Source: an uncultured Prevotellaceae bacterium (GTDB lineage: Bacteria; Bacteroidota; Bacteroidia; Bacteroidales; Bacteroidaceae). Taken from it: 38,740 nucleotides of DNA. Numbering within the stretch: the first letter of the stretch is position 1; every line of letters starts with the position of its first letter. Shown piece by piece: positions 8,796-16,958 of this stretch. A program made the position numbers and the translations under genes. The notes under the pieces are model-generated. The model ran no database searches and was not told the DNA's origin. It saw nothing but the letters and a program-made list of their open reading frames with translations. Location: contig ONWA01000035.1 in assembly GCA_900321425.1 (NCBI GenBank), positions 1 to 38,740 on the forward strand. Reading direction: 5' to 3'.

Positions 8796-9350
8796 TTAAT
8801 CGTTTTTAGCGTTCTTGAATGGAAGACCGAATGCCTTGAGCAGGGCAAAACCTTCCTCATCGGTCTGGGCTGATGTCACGAAAGTGATGTTCATACCCTG
8901 AATACGATCTACTGCATCGATATTGATCTCAGGGAAGATAATCTGCTCCTGAATACCGAGTGTATAGTTACCACGGCCATCAAACTTGCTCTCAATACCC
9001 TTGAAGTCACGGATACGTGGAAGAGCAATACGAACGAGTTTCTCAAGGAACTCATACATACGCTCACGACGCAGAGTCACCATAACACCAATAGGCATCT
9101 TCTTACGAAGTTTGAAGTTGGCAATATCCTTCTTAGAATATGTTGCCACTGCCTTCTGACCACAGATAGCAGAAATCTCATTAATAGCTACCTCAATGAT
9201 CTTCTTGTCCTGCGTAGCATCACCCAATCCCTGGTTGACGACAATCTTCTTCAGGACAGGAATCTGCATGCTTGAACTGTAGTTGAACTGTTTCTGCAAT
9301 GCAGGAGCAATCTGCTCCTTATAAACTTGCTTAAGCTGTGCTGTATTCAT
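8796..9350 (-). CDS. rplE: 50S ribosomal protein L5
   Basis: L5 binds 5S rRNA and forms the bridge between subunits through contact with S13. Motifs include [15 protein letters not shown] (31-45), the loop around [20 protein letters not shown] and the ending [14 protein letters not shown]. At 184 residues it is standard. Its ATG overlaps the rplX stop by one base (TAATG), suggesting translational coupling. Its S13 partner is the altered protein at 3042-3473. Confidence 0.97.
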   Translation of the reverse strand: MNTAQLKQVYKEQIAPALQKQFNYSSSMQIPVLKKIVVNQGLGDATQDKKIIEVAINEISAICGQKAVATYSKKDIANFKLRKKMPIGVMVTLRRERMYEFLEKLVRIALPRIRDFKGIESKFDGRGNYTLGIQEQIIFPEINIDAVDRIQGMNITFVTSAQTDEEGFALLKAFGLPFKNAKND

Positions 9351-9667
9351 TATTTAATCTCCTCCCCTGACTTTTTAGCGATACGAATAACGTTCTTACC
9401 CTCGTGCTTAATAGCAACACGTGTGGGCTTTCCGCTCTTCGGATCAATCAAACTCAAATTTGAAATATGGATAGGAGCCTCCATCTTCACGAAGCCTCCC
9501 TGAGGATTCTTAGCACTTGGCTTTGCACTCTTGTTAACGATGTTTACACCCTCAACGATGGCGCGCTGCTTAGATACTAAGACCTTCAGCACCTTACCAG
9601 TCTTGCCCTTGTCTTCACCGGCAAGAACCATGACGGTATCGTTTTTTCTGATATGTAACTTAGTCAT
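9350..9667 (-). CDS. rplX: 50S ribosomal protein L24
   Basis: L24 starts large-subunit assembly and lies near the tunnel exit. It has the KOW motif near the N-terminus ([20 protein letters not shown]) and [20 protein letters not shown]. At 105 residues it is normal. It starts 20 nt after rplN and its stop overlaps the rplE start by one base. Confidence 0.97.
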   Translation of the reverse strand: MTKLHIRKNDTVMVLAGEDKGKTGKVLKVLVSKQRAIVEGVNIVNKSAKPSAKNPQGGFVKMEAPIHISNLSLIDPKSGKPTRVAIKHEGKNVIRIAKKSGEEIK

Positions 9668-9687
9668 TACGCTTAATCTTTTAAATA

Positions 9688-10053
9688 TTAAAGTACTTCA
9701 GGTGCCAAAGAAACGACTTTCATGTTAACGGCACGCAACTCACGAGCAACAGGGCCGAAGATACGGCTTCCACGGAGCTCTCCTGCGTTGTTCAACAGTA
9801 CACAAGCATTGTCGTCGAAACGGATATACGAACCATCAGCGCGACGGATCTCCTTCTTGGTACGAACAATCAAAGCCTTTGATACTGCACCCTTTTTCAC
9901 ATCACTGGTAGGGATTGCGTTCTTGATAGCAACGACAATCACATCACCTACGCTTGCATAACGGCGACGGGTACCACCCAATACACGGATGCAAAGAGCC
10001 TCACGTGCACCGCTGTTGTCAGCTACTGTAAGTCTTGATTCTGTCTGTATCAT
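9688..10053 (-). CDS. rplN: 50S ribosomal protein L14
   Basis: L14 is at the subunit interface, forms bridge contacts with 16S rRNA and binds the silencing factor RsfS in other bacteria. The 121 residues start [20 protein letters not shown] and include [13 protein letters not shown] and the basic stretch [20 protein letters not shown]. It lies 2 nt after rpsQ. Confidence 0.98.
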   Translation of the reverse strand: MIQTESRLTVADNSGAREALCIRVLGGTRRRYASVGDVIVVAIKNAIPTSDVKKGAVSKALIVRTKKEIRRADGSYIRFDDNACVLLNNAGELRGSRIFGPVARELRAVNMKVVSLAPEVL

Positions 10054-10055
10054 AA

Positions 10056-10313
10056 TTACTTAGCTTTTTCTACAATTTGAACTAATCTCCATCTCTTTGT
10101 CTTTGACAATGGACGGGTCTCCATAATGAGTACGGTATCGCCTACATTGCACTCATTCTTCTCATCATGAGCATGGTATTTCTTTGTCTTCTGGACAAAC
10201 TTACCATAAATAGGGTGCTTCTCCTTGAACTTAGACGCAATAACAATGGTTTTATCCATTTTGTTGCTGATAACGACACCCTGTCTTGTTTTTCTTAAAT
10301 TTCTTGTTTCCAT
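10056..10313 (-). CDS. rpsQ: 30S ribosomal protein S17
   Basis: S17 is an OB-fold protein of the 30S body. It reads [20 protein letters not shown], then [20 protein letters not shown], and ends [20 protein letters not shown]. The ATG at 10311-10313 is preferred (85 residues) because Bacteroidetes S17 begins ME-RNLRK. An in-frame ATG three codons upstream, at 10320-10322, is possible. The gene is tucked between rpmC and rplN. Confidence 0.95.
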   Translation of the reverse strand: METRNLRKTRQGVVISNKMDKTIVIASKFKEKHPIYGKFVQKTKKYHAHDEKNECNVGDTVLIMETRPLSKTKRWRLVQIVEKAK

Positions 10314-10324
10314 CTGGACCATTA

Positions 10325-10519
10325 TTATTTGTTAAGTTCTCTCTGACGGAGTTCTGATTTCATACGTGCGATATCACGACGAGTAGCCTTAATCTGCGAT
10401 GGATTCTCCAGCGGAGTGATTGCATGGTTCAACTTCATCTGGTTGTACTTTGCAACCTCTGCCTCTATGCGCTCTGCCAAATCCTTGGTCTCGAGCTCTC
10501 TTACTTCTTTAATCTTCAT
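10325..10519 (-). CDS. rpmC: 50S ribosomal protein L29
   Basis: L29 is a helical hairpin at the tunnel exit near the trigger-factor docking site. The 64 residues start [20 protein letters not shown] and include the conserved [18 protein letters not shown]. The ATG at 10517-10519 is chosen over a TTG two codons upstream because the family starts MK. It lies 6 nt after the rplP stop. Confidence 0.96.
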   Translation of the reverse strand: MKIKEVRELETKDLAERIEAEVAKYNQMKLNHAITPLENPSQIKATRRDIARMKSELRQRELNK

Positions 10520-10525
10520 ACTCAA

Positions 10526-10954
10526 TTAAGCGTTTTTATCGTAATCGCGTCTAACAACAAACTTAGTCTTGACAGGCAGTTTCTGCGCACCGAGACGGAG
10601 TGCCTCCTTAGCGGTGTCGAAAGGAACGCCTTCAACTTCGAAGAGGATACGACCTGGAGTAACAGGTGCTACCCATCCTGCGGGATCTCCCTTACCCTTA
10701 CCCATACGTACGTCAGCAGGCTTACGTGTGATAGGTTTATCTGGGAAAATACGAATCCACACCTGACCCTCACGGTTCATATAACGGTTGATGGCAACAC
10801 GGGCTGCCTCAATCTGGCGGCTGTCGATCCATTTCGCATCAAGGGTCTTGATACCGAAAGAGCCGAAAGCCAACTGTGTACCTCTGTGGGCGTTGCCTTT
10901 ATTGCCACGTCCGTCTTGAGGTCTTCTATATCTTACTCTCTTGGGTTGTAACAT
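10526..10954 (-). CDS. rplP: 50S ribosomal protein L16
   Basis: L16 organises the A-site tRNA pocket of the 50S. Start [20 protein letters not shown], then [20 protein letters not shown], then the signature [20 protein letters not shown] (about 83-102). The conserved arginine in this region is present. At 142 residues it is standard. It lies 27 nt after rpsC. Confidence 0.97.
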   Translation of the reverse strand: MLQPKRVRYRRPQDGRGNKGNAHRGTQLAFGSFGIKTLDAKWIDSRQIEAARVAINRYMNREGQVWIRIFPDKPITRKPADVRMGKGKGDPAGWVAPVTPGRILFEVEGVPFDTAKEALRLGAQKLPVKTKFVVRRDYDKNA

Positions 10955-10981
10955 GATAGCTTCTTTCTTTAAACGTTGTTA

Positions 10982-11704
10982 TTACTTCTTCTTATTACGG
11001 AACTTTCTGCCACCATTGTTACCACCGTTTCCACGGCCGACACCCTTGTCCTGAGTAAAGTTTGGAGCCAAGTCGCGCTGACCGTATACTTCACCACGGC
11101 AAATCCAAACCTTAATACCCAACAGACCGACTTTCGTCAGTGCCTCTGCCTGGCAGTAATCAATGTCTGCACGGAAAGTATGCAGAGGAGTACGTCCCTC
11201 CTTATACATCTCCTTACGGGCCATTTCGGCGCCGTTCAGACGTCCTGTAATCTGAACCTTAATACCCTCTGCACCTGCACGCATCGTGTTAGCAACAGCC
11301 ATCTTGATAGCACGACGGTAAGCAATCTTACCTTCTACCTGGCGAGCGATGTTGTTGGCTACGATTGTTGCGTCAAGCTCAGGGCGCTTTACCTCAAAGA
11401 TATTGATCTGAATCTCCTTGTCATAGAGCTTCTTCAATTCTTCCTTCAGTTTGTCAACATCTTGACCACCTTTACCAATGACAATACCCGGACGGGCAGT
11501 GCAAATAGTAATGGTAACCAGCTTCAATGTACGCTCGATGACAATCTTCGATACGCTAGCCTTAGCCAGACGCTCATTGAGATACTTACGGATTTTCTGA
11601 TCCTCCACCAGGTTCTCTCCGAAGTTCTTGCCTCCGAACCAATTGGACTCCCAACCTCTAATAATACCCAGACGGTTGCTTATTGGATTAACTTTCTGTC
11701 CCAT
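10982..11704 (-). CDS. rpsC: 30S ribosomal protein S3
   Basis: S3 forms part of the mRNA entry tunnel with S4 and S5 and has helicase-related roles. It starts [20 protein letters not shown] and contains the KH domain with the GXXG loop ([19 protein letters not shown]). The C-terminal domain has [14 protein letters not shown] and [14 protein letters not shown] glycine/asparagine-rich basic tail ([17 protein letters not shown]) ends the 240 residues. It starts 4 nt after rplV. Confidence 0.97.
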   Translation of the reverse strand: MGQKVNPISNRLGIIRGWESNWFGGKNFGENLVEDQKIRKYLNERLAKASVSKIVIERTLKLVTITICTARPGIVIGKGGQDVDKLKEELKKLYDKEIQINIFEVKRPELDATIVANNIARQVEGKIAYRRAIKMAVANTMRAGAEGIKVQITGRLNGAEMARKEMYKEGRTPLHTFRADIDYCQAEALTKVGLLGIKVWICRGEVYGQRDLAPNFTQDKGVGRGNGGNNGGRKFRNKKK

Positions 11705-11708
11705 TCTA

Positions 11709-12116
11709 TTATTCTTTTACGTCATTAGTTTTAGCATCAACAAAAAGAGTCACGTGGTTAGAACGCTTACGGATGCGATATCCACGACCCTGTGGTGCTG
11801 GTCTCATTCGTTTCAAAGTCACACCTTCGTCTACGAAGATCTTAGTAATGAAAAGCTCACCAGCCTCTGCCTTGCGATCGTTCTTAGCCTCCCAGTTAGC
11901 TACAGCAGAGCGGAGAAGCTTCTCCACGTCGGCAGCAGCAGCTTTGTTTGAGAATCTAAGCACACCAAGCGCACGATTTACCTCCATGCCGCGAACCATA
12001 TCAACGACATAGCGCATCTTGCGTGGTGAAGAGGGGCAGCCTTTCAGCTTTGCAAAATACTGTGTTTTAAGTGCTGCTTTTCTTTCTTCAGCCTTAATAT
12101 GTTTTCTTGCTCCCAT
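11709..12116 (-). CDS. rplV: 50S ribosomal protein L22
   Basis: L22 lines the exit tunnel, and its beta-hairpin loop is a known site of macrolide resistance changes. The core is typical: [20 protein letters not shown], then [20 protein letters not shown] and [15 protein letters not shown]. At 135 residues it includes an N-terminal extension ([20 protein letters not shown]) seen in Bacteroidetes. It lies between rpsS and rpsC. Confidence 0.97.
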   Translation of the reverse strand: MGARKHIKAEERKAALKTQYFAKLKGCPSSPRKMRYVVDMVRGMEVNRALGVLRFSNKAAAADVEKLLRSAVANWEAKNDRKAEAGELFITKIFVDEGVTLKRMRPAPQGRGYRIRKRSNHVTLFVDAKTNDVKE

Positions 12117-12158
12117 TGTAATTCTTAATTTTTAAATCTTTTAATTTCCCTTGGAGCA

Positions 12159-12425
12159 TTACTTCTTGTTACCTGCATGTCCACCGAAGCGACGTGTAGG
12201 AGAGAACTCACCCAACTTGTGGCCAACCATGTTCTCAGTAATGTAAACAGGGATAAATTTGTTTCCGTTATGAACTGCTACAGTGTGTCCCACAAAATCT
12301 GGGGAAATCATTGAAGCTCTGGCCCAAGTCTTAACGACACTCTTCTTTCCACTCTCATTCATTGCGAGAATTTTCTTCTCGAGTGAAACGTTGATATAGG
12401 GACCTTTTTTTAATGAACGACTCAT
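12159..12425 (-). CDS. rpsS: 30S ribosomal protein S19
   Basis: S19 is in the 30S head beside S13. It starts [20 protein letters not shown] and carries the signature [20 protein letters not shown] followed by [17 protein letters not shown]. At 88 residues it is standard. It lies 21 nt after rplB and 42 nt before rplV. Confidence 0.98.
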   Translation of the reverse strand: MSRSLKKGPYINVSLEKKILAMNESGKKSVVKTWARASMISPDFVGHTVAVHNGNKFIPVYITENMVGHKLGEFSPTRRFGGHAGNKK

Positions 12426-12446
12426 AATTTACTCTAATTTTCTTGT

Positions 12447-13274
12447 TTACTTCTTGTTAGCTCTTTCAATGATATACTTGTTTGAAAGCTTCTTGGGCGC
12501 ACGAGTCTTAAGACCCTTAGCGTACAAGCCCTTACGTGAACGTGGATGACCTCCAGACTGACGTCCTTCACCACCACCCATTGGGTGATCATGCGGGTTC
12601 ATAACAACACCACGGTTGTGAGGACGACGACCCAGCCAACGGCTGCGACCTGCCTTACCAGACTGCTCAAGAGCATGGTCTGAGTTTCCTACACTACCTA
12701 CTGTAGCTTTACAAGCAGAGAGAATCTGACGAGTCTCACCTGAAGGAAGCTTGATAACACAATAGCTACCCTCACGAGAAGTCAACTGAGCAAAATTACC
12801 AGCCGAACGAACGAGCTTGGCACCTTGTCCGGGACGCATCTCAATGTTGTGAATGACGGTTCCCACAGGGATGTTAGCAAGTGGAAGAGCATTACCCACC
12901 TCGGGCACTGCCTCCGCTCCTGACATCAAGGTTGCACCAACCTGCAATCCATTAGGAGCAATAATGTAACGTTTTTCACCATCAGCGTAGAACAACAATG
13001 CAATACGAGCCGAGCGGTTTGGATCGTACTCAATTGTCTTTACTACAGCTGGAACACCATCTTTCTCTCGCTTGAAGTCGATCAGACGATACTTTCTCTT
13101 GTGGCCACCGCCCATGTATCGTACGGTCATCTTACCAGTGTTGTTTCGACCACCAGTAGAGCGCTTACCGTAAACGAGAGACTTCTCTGGCACGGATGCA
13201 GTAATATCCTCGAACGTGCCAATAATCTTGTGTCTTTGACCCGGAGTTACCGGTTTTAATTTACGTACTGCCAT
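12447..13274 (-). CDS. rplB: 50S ribosomal protein L2
   Basis: L2 supports the peptidyl-transferase centre and subunit joining. It has the N-terminal OB-like domain ([20 protein letters not shown]), a central SH3-like domain and the C-terminal signature [16 protein letters not shown], which contains the histidine reported as important for peptidyl transfer. The 275-residue length is standard. It lies 5 nt after rplW. Confidence 0.98.
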   Translation of the reverse strand: MAVRKLKPVTPGQRHKIIGTFEDITASVPEKSLVYGKRSTGGRNNTGKMTVRYMGGGHKRKYRLIDFKREKDGVPAVVKTIEYDPNRSARIALLFYADGEKRYIIAPNGLQVGATLMSGAEAVPEVGNALPLANIPVGTVIHNIEMRPGQGAKLVRSAGNFAQLTSREGSYCVIKLPSGETRQILSACKATVGSVGNSDHALEQSGKAGRSRWLGRRPHNRGVVMNPHDHPMGGGEGRQSGGHPRSRKGLYAKGLKTRAPKKLSNKYIIERANKK

Positions 13275-13279
13275 TTTAA

Positions 13280-13576
13280 TTATTGAATATTGCTATAAAA
13301 ATCAATTGTCTCACCCTCCTTAAGGGTTACGATTGCTTTCTTGAACGCATTCTTCTGACCTTTTACAAGACCAGCGCGGGTGTAGCGTGAAGAACGCTTA
13401 CCTGCGTAACGAGCTGTGTTCACATCAACTACTGTAACATTGTACAGACTCTCAACCTCATTCTTAATTTCGAGCTTATTAGCTTCTGGACGTACAATGA
13501 AGCCATAGCGATTAGGCTGCTTCTCTGTAATCTTGGTCATCTTCTCAGTGACCAGGGGTTTTATGATAAATGTCAT
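13280..13576 (-). CDS. rplW: 50S ribosomal protein L23
   Basis: L23 sits at the exit tunnel and is the docking site for trigger factor and SRP. The 98-residue protein starts [20 protein letters not shown] and includes [20 protein letters not shown] and the basic loop [20 protein letters not shown]. It lies between rplD and rplB. Confidence 0.97.
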   Translation of the reverse strand: MTFIIKPLVTEKMTKITEKQPNRYGFIVRPEANKLEIKNEVESLYNVTVVDVNTARYAGKRSSRYTRAGLVKGQKNAFKKAIVTLKEGETIDFYSNIQ

Positions 13577-13591
13577 AATCTAATATCTCCT

Positions 13592-14221
13592 TTATTTATT
13601 TAAGATTCCGTCAATAGTCTTTAACGCGCTTTCAGTCACAACCATAACATCCGCATTCAAAACCTTATAGGTATTGACTGTAGATGCCAACATAACCTCT
13701 GCACGCTGCAAGTTACGAGCTGACAAATATACGTTTTTGTCTGCTTGTGGCAAAACAAAGAGCATCTTCTTCTCGTCAACTTTGAGATTTTTTGCAATAT
13801 TTATGAATTCTTTGGTCTTTGGAGCATCCAAAGTAAAGTCTTCAACAACAATGATTGCATTCTCCTGAGCCTTGTAAGACAAAGCCGACTTACGAGCGAG
13901 AACCTTTACCTTCTTGTTCAGTTTAAAACGATAATCACGTGGCTTAGGACCAAAAACGCGCGCACCACCAACGAGTACAGGTGAATTGATGTCACCACGA
14001 CGAGCACCGCCGCCACCCTTCTGACGTCCTAACTTACGAGTAGAACCAGACATCTCACTTCTCTCCTTGGCCTTAGCTGTACCCTGACGCTGGTTAGCGA
14101 GATACTGCTTAACGTCCATGTAGATGACGTGGTCATTTGGTTCAATTCCGAAGATAGCCTCATTCAGAGTCACCTTGCGGCCGGTCTCCTGACCTTTGAT
14201 ATTTAATACGCTAACTTCCAT
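13592..14221 (-). CDS. rplD: 50S ribosomal protein L4
   Basis: L4 reaches the tunnel wall with its long loop and represses the S10 operon in E. coli. The loop is seen at about 45-95 ([39 protein letters not shown]), with the globular domain on both sides. At 209 residues it is normal. Its ATG overlaps the rplC stop by one base (TAATG). The leader of this transcript is structured, but whether L4 acts on it here is unknown. Confidence 0.97.
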   Translation of the reverse strand: MEVSVLNIKGQETGRKVTLNEAIFGIEPNDHVIYMDVKQYLANQRQGTAKAKERSEMSGSTRKLGRQKGGGGARRGDINSPVLVGGARVFGPKPRDYRFKLNKKVKVLARKSALSYKAQENAIIVVEDFTLDAPKTKEFINIAKNLKVDEKKMLFVLPQADKNVYLSARNLQRAEVMLASTVNTYKVLNADVMVVTESALKTIDGILNK

Positions 14222-14835
14222 TACTTGTTAATAATTACAGTTGAACCATTACAACCAGCGCAGCTACCCTTCACGAGAAGCAGATTGTGCTCTGGAATTA
14301 CCTTTAACACTCTCAGATTCTGAGTAGTAACCCTGTCACCACCCATGTGACCGCCCATTCGCATTCCCTTGAACACCTTGGCGGGATAAGAACAAGCACC
14401 GATAGAACCTGGTTTACGCAAACGGTCGTCCTGACCGTGAGTACTCTGTCCAACACCACCAAAACCGTGGCGCTTTACTACACCCTGGAAACCTTTACCT
14501 TTTGAGGTTCCGACAACATCGACGAACTGCGCATCAGCGAACAGTTCTACGGTGATCGTGTCTCCTAGATTGTACTCCTCGTCAAACTTGAACTCGGCCA
14601 AGTGAGCCTTTGGTGTTGTACCAGCCTTCTTGAAGATACCCATCATTGGTTTTGTGGTATTCTTCTCCTTTTTCTCACCAAATGCGAGCTGAACAGCCTT
14701 GTAGCCATCCTTCTCAACAGTCTTTACCTGAGTAACAACACAAGGACCAGCTTCGATAACAGTGCACGGCACATTCTTGCCGTCGGCACTGAAAACGGAT
14801 GTCATTCCGATTTTCTTTCCTAATAATCCTGGCAT
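14221..14835 (-). CDS. rplC: 50S ribosomal protein L3
   Basis: L3 nucleates large-subunit assembly and reaches the peptidyl-transferase centre. It starts [20 protein letters not shown] and carries the signature [17 protein letters not shown], then [20 protein letters not shown]. At 204 residues it is standard. It is the first gene of the downstream transcript. In most bacteria rpsJ lies immediately upstream, but here rpsJ is 5.6 kb away behind glmS and a kinase. Confidence 0.98.
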   Translation of the reverse strand: MPGLLGKKIGMTSVFSADGKNVPCTVIEAGPCVVTQVKTVEKDGYKAVQLAFGEKKEKNTTKPMMGIFKKAGTTPKAHLAEFKFDEEYNLGDTITVELFADAQFVDVVGTSKGKGFQGVVKRHGFGGVGQSTHGQDDRLRKPGSIGACSYPAKVFKGMRMGGHMGGDRVTTQNLRVLKVIPEHNLLLVKGSCAGCNGSTVIINK

Positions 14836-14872
14836 TTCAGTTTAAAAATTTAATAATTAAATGAATCTATTC

Positions 14873-14932
14873 TGTTTCTTTTTAAGTGTCATCTCCGCTT
14901 CTTGCGCCCACAAAAACACTTAAAAAGAAACA
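14873..14932 (-). promoter_or_regulatory. Long perfect stem-loop in the rplC leader
   Basis: A 17-bp perfect inverted repeat (14873-14889 with 14916-14932) encloses a 26-nt loop in the untranslated leader of rplC, ending 38 nt before its ATG. On the minus strand the helix is followed by mixed A/T sequence, not a T-run, so it is not a simple terminator. A smaller hairpin (CTTCA/TGAAG, 14939-14952) lies just upstream. Ribosomal-protein feedback or mRNA stabilisation are possible roles, by inference from position. Confidence 0.6.
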
Positions 14933-14971
14933 CTCACTTCTTCAAAACTGAAGGCTAAGCTGTTCTCTTTC

Positions 14972-15009
14972 AGTGTATTGTTAGCTAACAAGCCAGCGCA
15001 ATACGCACT
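14972..15009 (-). promoter_or_regulatory. First stem-loop of the rplC leader
   Basis: GTATTG (14975-14980) pairs with CAATAC (14999-15004). AGTG (14972) and CACT (to 15009) extend the helix after a 2-nt bulge. Within it lies the 14-nt palindrome TTGTTAGCTAACAA (14978-14991), which offers a competing fold. The stem sits a few nucleotides downstream of the predicted transcript start from the promoter at 15020. Confidence 0.45.
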
Positions 15010-15019
15010 TTAGCGGCTG

Positions 15020-15050
15020 CAAAGGTACACATAATTAATGAGACGCACAA
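15020..15050 (-). promoter_or_regulatory. Promoter of the rplC-rplQ ribosomal operon
   Basis: On the minus strand TACCTTTG (15020-15027) matches the Bacteroidetes -7 box TAnnTTTG. TTG at 15048-15050 is a -33 element with a 20-nt spacer. The 13-nt block TGTACCTTTGCAG around the -7 box is identical at the rpsJ and rpsL promoters. The predicted leader is about 180 nt. Confidence 0.75.
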
Positions 15051-15067
15051 CACAAGTCGTACGCCTC
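15040..15067 (-). terminator. Hairpin after glmS, overlapping the rplC promoter
   Basis: A 12-bp stem with three G-U pairs and a 4-nt loop fills these 28 nt, 43 nt beyond the glmS stop. No clear T-run follows on the minus strand, so it would be a weak terminator. It covers the -33 element of the rplC promoter, so the same DNA may serve in both ending glmS transcription and starting rplC. Confidence 0.4.
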
Positions 15068-15109
15068 ATAACATTATTTAACTTTTTTTTATCTTTTGTA
15101 ATTCTTCTT

Positions 15110-16954
15110 CTACTCGACTGTCACCGATTTTGCCAGATTACGAGGTTGGTCTACATTCTTTCCTTTGCATACTGCCACATGATAGGCTAACAGTTGAAGG
15201 GGAATAGTAGCTACCAATGGTTCTAGACAATCTAAAACACTCGGTAACTGAATCACCTCGTCGGCAATCTTCGACACAGTCTCATCACCTTCAGACACCA
15301 AAGCAATCACCCTACCCTGGCGAGCCTTGATTTCCTGAATATTGGACAGCACCTTCTCATACATTGCATTATGTGTTGCAATGACCACGACAGGCATATC
15401 TGAGTCTATCAGAGCAATAGGACCATGTTTCATCTCAGCAGCAGGATAACCTTCCGCATGGATATAGGATATCTCCTTCAGTTTCAATGCCCCTTCAAGA
15501 GCTACAGGGTAAGAGTAGCCGCGTCCTAAATAAAGGAAGTTATGAGCATAGGTAAATGTTCGCGCAAGATTCTTGATTTGATCGTTCACTTTGAGTACAT
15601 TCCTGATGATATTGGGTATCTTATTCAACTCAGAAACAATCTTCAAATAATCGCTACGACTAATCGTTCCTTTTGCCTCGCCGAGTGCCAAAGCAAACAT
15701 AGTCAATACAGTCACCTGGCCAGTAAAGGCTTTTGTCGAAGCCACACCAATCTCCGGTCCCACGTGGATATAAGTACCTGTATCTGTAGCACGAGGGATA
15801 GAAGAGCCGATGGCATTACATATACCATAGATAAAAGCTCCCTTCTCTTTCGCCAGTTGGATGGCAGCCAAAGTATCTGCCGTTTCACCACTCTGCGAAA
15901 TAGCGATGACCACATCATCTTTAGTTACTACAGGGTTGCGATAGCGAAACTCCGACGCATACTCCACCTCACATGGAATACGACAACAACTTTCAATTAC
16001 CTGTTTACCAATCAGTCCGGCATGCCATGAAGTACCACAGGCTACTATCACGATACGTTTGGCTTCAAGCAACTGTCTACGGTAGTCAATCAACGCAGAG
16101 AGAGTTACATGATTACCTTCGACATTGATACGTCCACGCATGCAGTTGGTGAGACAGTCGGGCTGTTCGAAGATCTCCTTCAACATAAAATGTTCGTAGC
16201 CGCCTTTTTCTATCTGTCCAAGATCAATATCCACCTTTTTCACTTTCAGATCCTGCTCTTCACCAAGCAGACTGATTACCTTTAATTCCTCACCCAAACG
16301 AATGACAGCGATATTACCATCCTCAAGATACACCACCTTGTCGGTGTACTCAATAATCGGACTGGCATCAGAGCCAAGGAAAAACTCATCCTCACCAATA
16401 CCAACTACTAAGGGACTCTGTTTACGGGCAGCTATTATCTGCAGAGGATCACGTTTATCAACAATGGCAATGGCATAAGCTCCTATCACCTGATACAGGG
16501 CCACTTGAACAGCCTCAAGCAGTGGAAGATTTTTCTTCACCATAATATATTCCACCAACTGCACCAACACCTCAGTATCCGTATCGCTCTTGAACGTGAC
16601 GCCTTTCTGTTGCAACTTCAGCTTAATATCCGCATAGTTTTCAATAATACCATTATGGATAATAGCAAGATTGTGCGACTGCGAAAAATGAGGATGTGCA
16701 TTACGTGCCGATGGTTCTCCGTGAGTCGCCCACCGTGTATGGGCTATTCCCACACAGCCGCTTATATCCTTATCGGAACAAAATTCAGTCAGATTATCTA
16801 CTTTCCCCTTAGCTTTATAAACATTCAACTCATTATTGCCACTAATAAGAGCCACTCCCGCAGAATCGTAACCACGATACTCTAGTCTACGTAGTCCCTT
16901 AATCAAAATAGGATATGCATCTTGCTTTCCTATATAACCTACTATTCCACACAT
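15110..16954 (-). CDS. glmS: Glutamine--fructose-6-phosphate aminotransferase
   Basis: GlmS makes glucosamine-6-phosphate from fructose-6-phosphate and glutamine, the entry to cell-wall and LPS amino sugars. The N-terminal class-II glutaminase starts MCGIVGYIGKQDAYP with nucleophile Cys2, followed by RRLEYRGYDSAGVA and AHTRWATHGEPSARNAHPH. Two SIS sugar-isomerase domains follow (ACGTSWHAGLIGKQ, ISQSGETADTLAA, LGRGYSYPVALEGALKLKEI), ending NLAKSVTVE. Length 614 is normal. It starts 4 nt after the kinase stop, so the two are co-transcribed. There is no room for a glmS ribozyme. Confidence 0.97.
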   Translation of the reverse strand: MCGIVGYIGKQDAYPILIKGLRRLEYRGYDSAGVALISGNNELNVYKAKGKVDNLTEFCSDKDISGCVGIAHTRWATHGEPSARNAHPHFSQSHNLAIIHNGIIENYADIKLKLQQKGVTFKSDTDTEVLVQLVEYIMVKKNLPLLEAVQVALYQVIGAYAIAIVDKRDPLQIIAARKQSPLVVGIGEDEFFLGSDASPIIEYTDKVVYLEDGNIAVIRLGEELKVISLLGEEQDLKVKKVDIDLGQIEKGGYEHFMLKEIFEQPDCLTNCMRGRINVEGNHVTLSALIDYRRQLLEAKRIVIVACGTSWHAGLIGKQVIESCCRIPCEVEYASEFRYRNPVVTKDDVVIAISQSGETADTLAAIQLAKEKGAFIYGICNAIGSSIPRATDTGTYIHVGPEIGVASTKAFTGQVTVLTMFALALGEAKGTISRSDYLKIVSELNKIPNIIRNVLKVNDQIKNLARTFTYAHNFLYLGRGYSYPVALEGALKLKEISYIHAEGYPAAEMKHGPIALIDSDMPVVVIATHNAMYEKVLSNIQEIKARQGRVIALVSEGDETVSKIADEVIQLPSVLDCLEPLVATIPLQLLAYHVAVCKGKNVDQPRNLAKSVTVE

Positions 16955-16958
16955 ATTA

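Noticed and set aside
16955-16958. glmS ribozyme upstream of glmS
   Set aside because: There are only 4 nt between the kinase stop and the glmS start, and nothing resembling the ribozyme core is seen.
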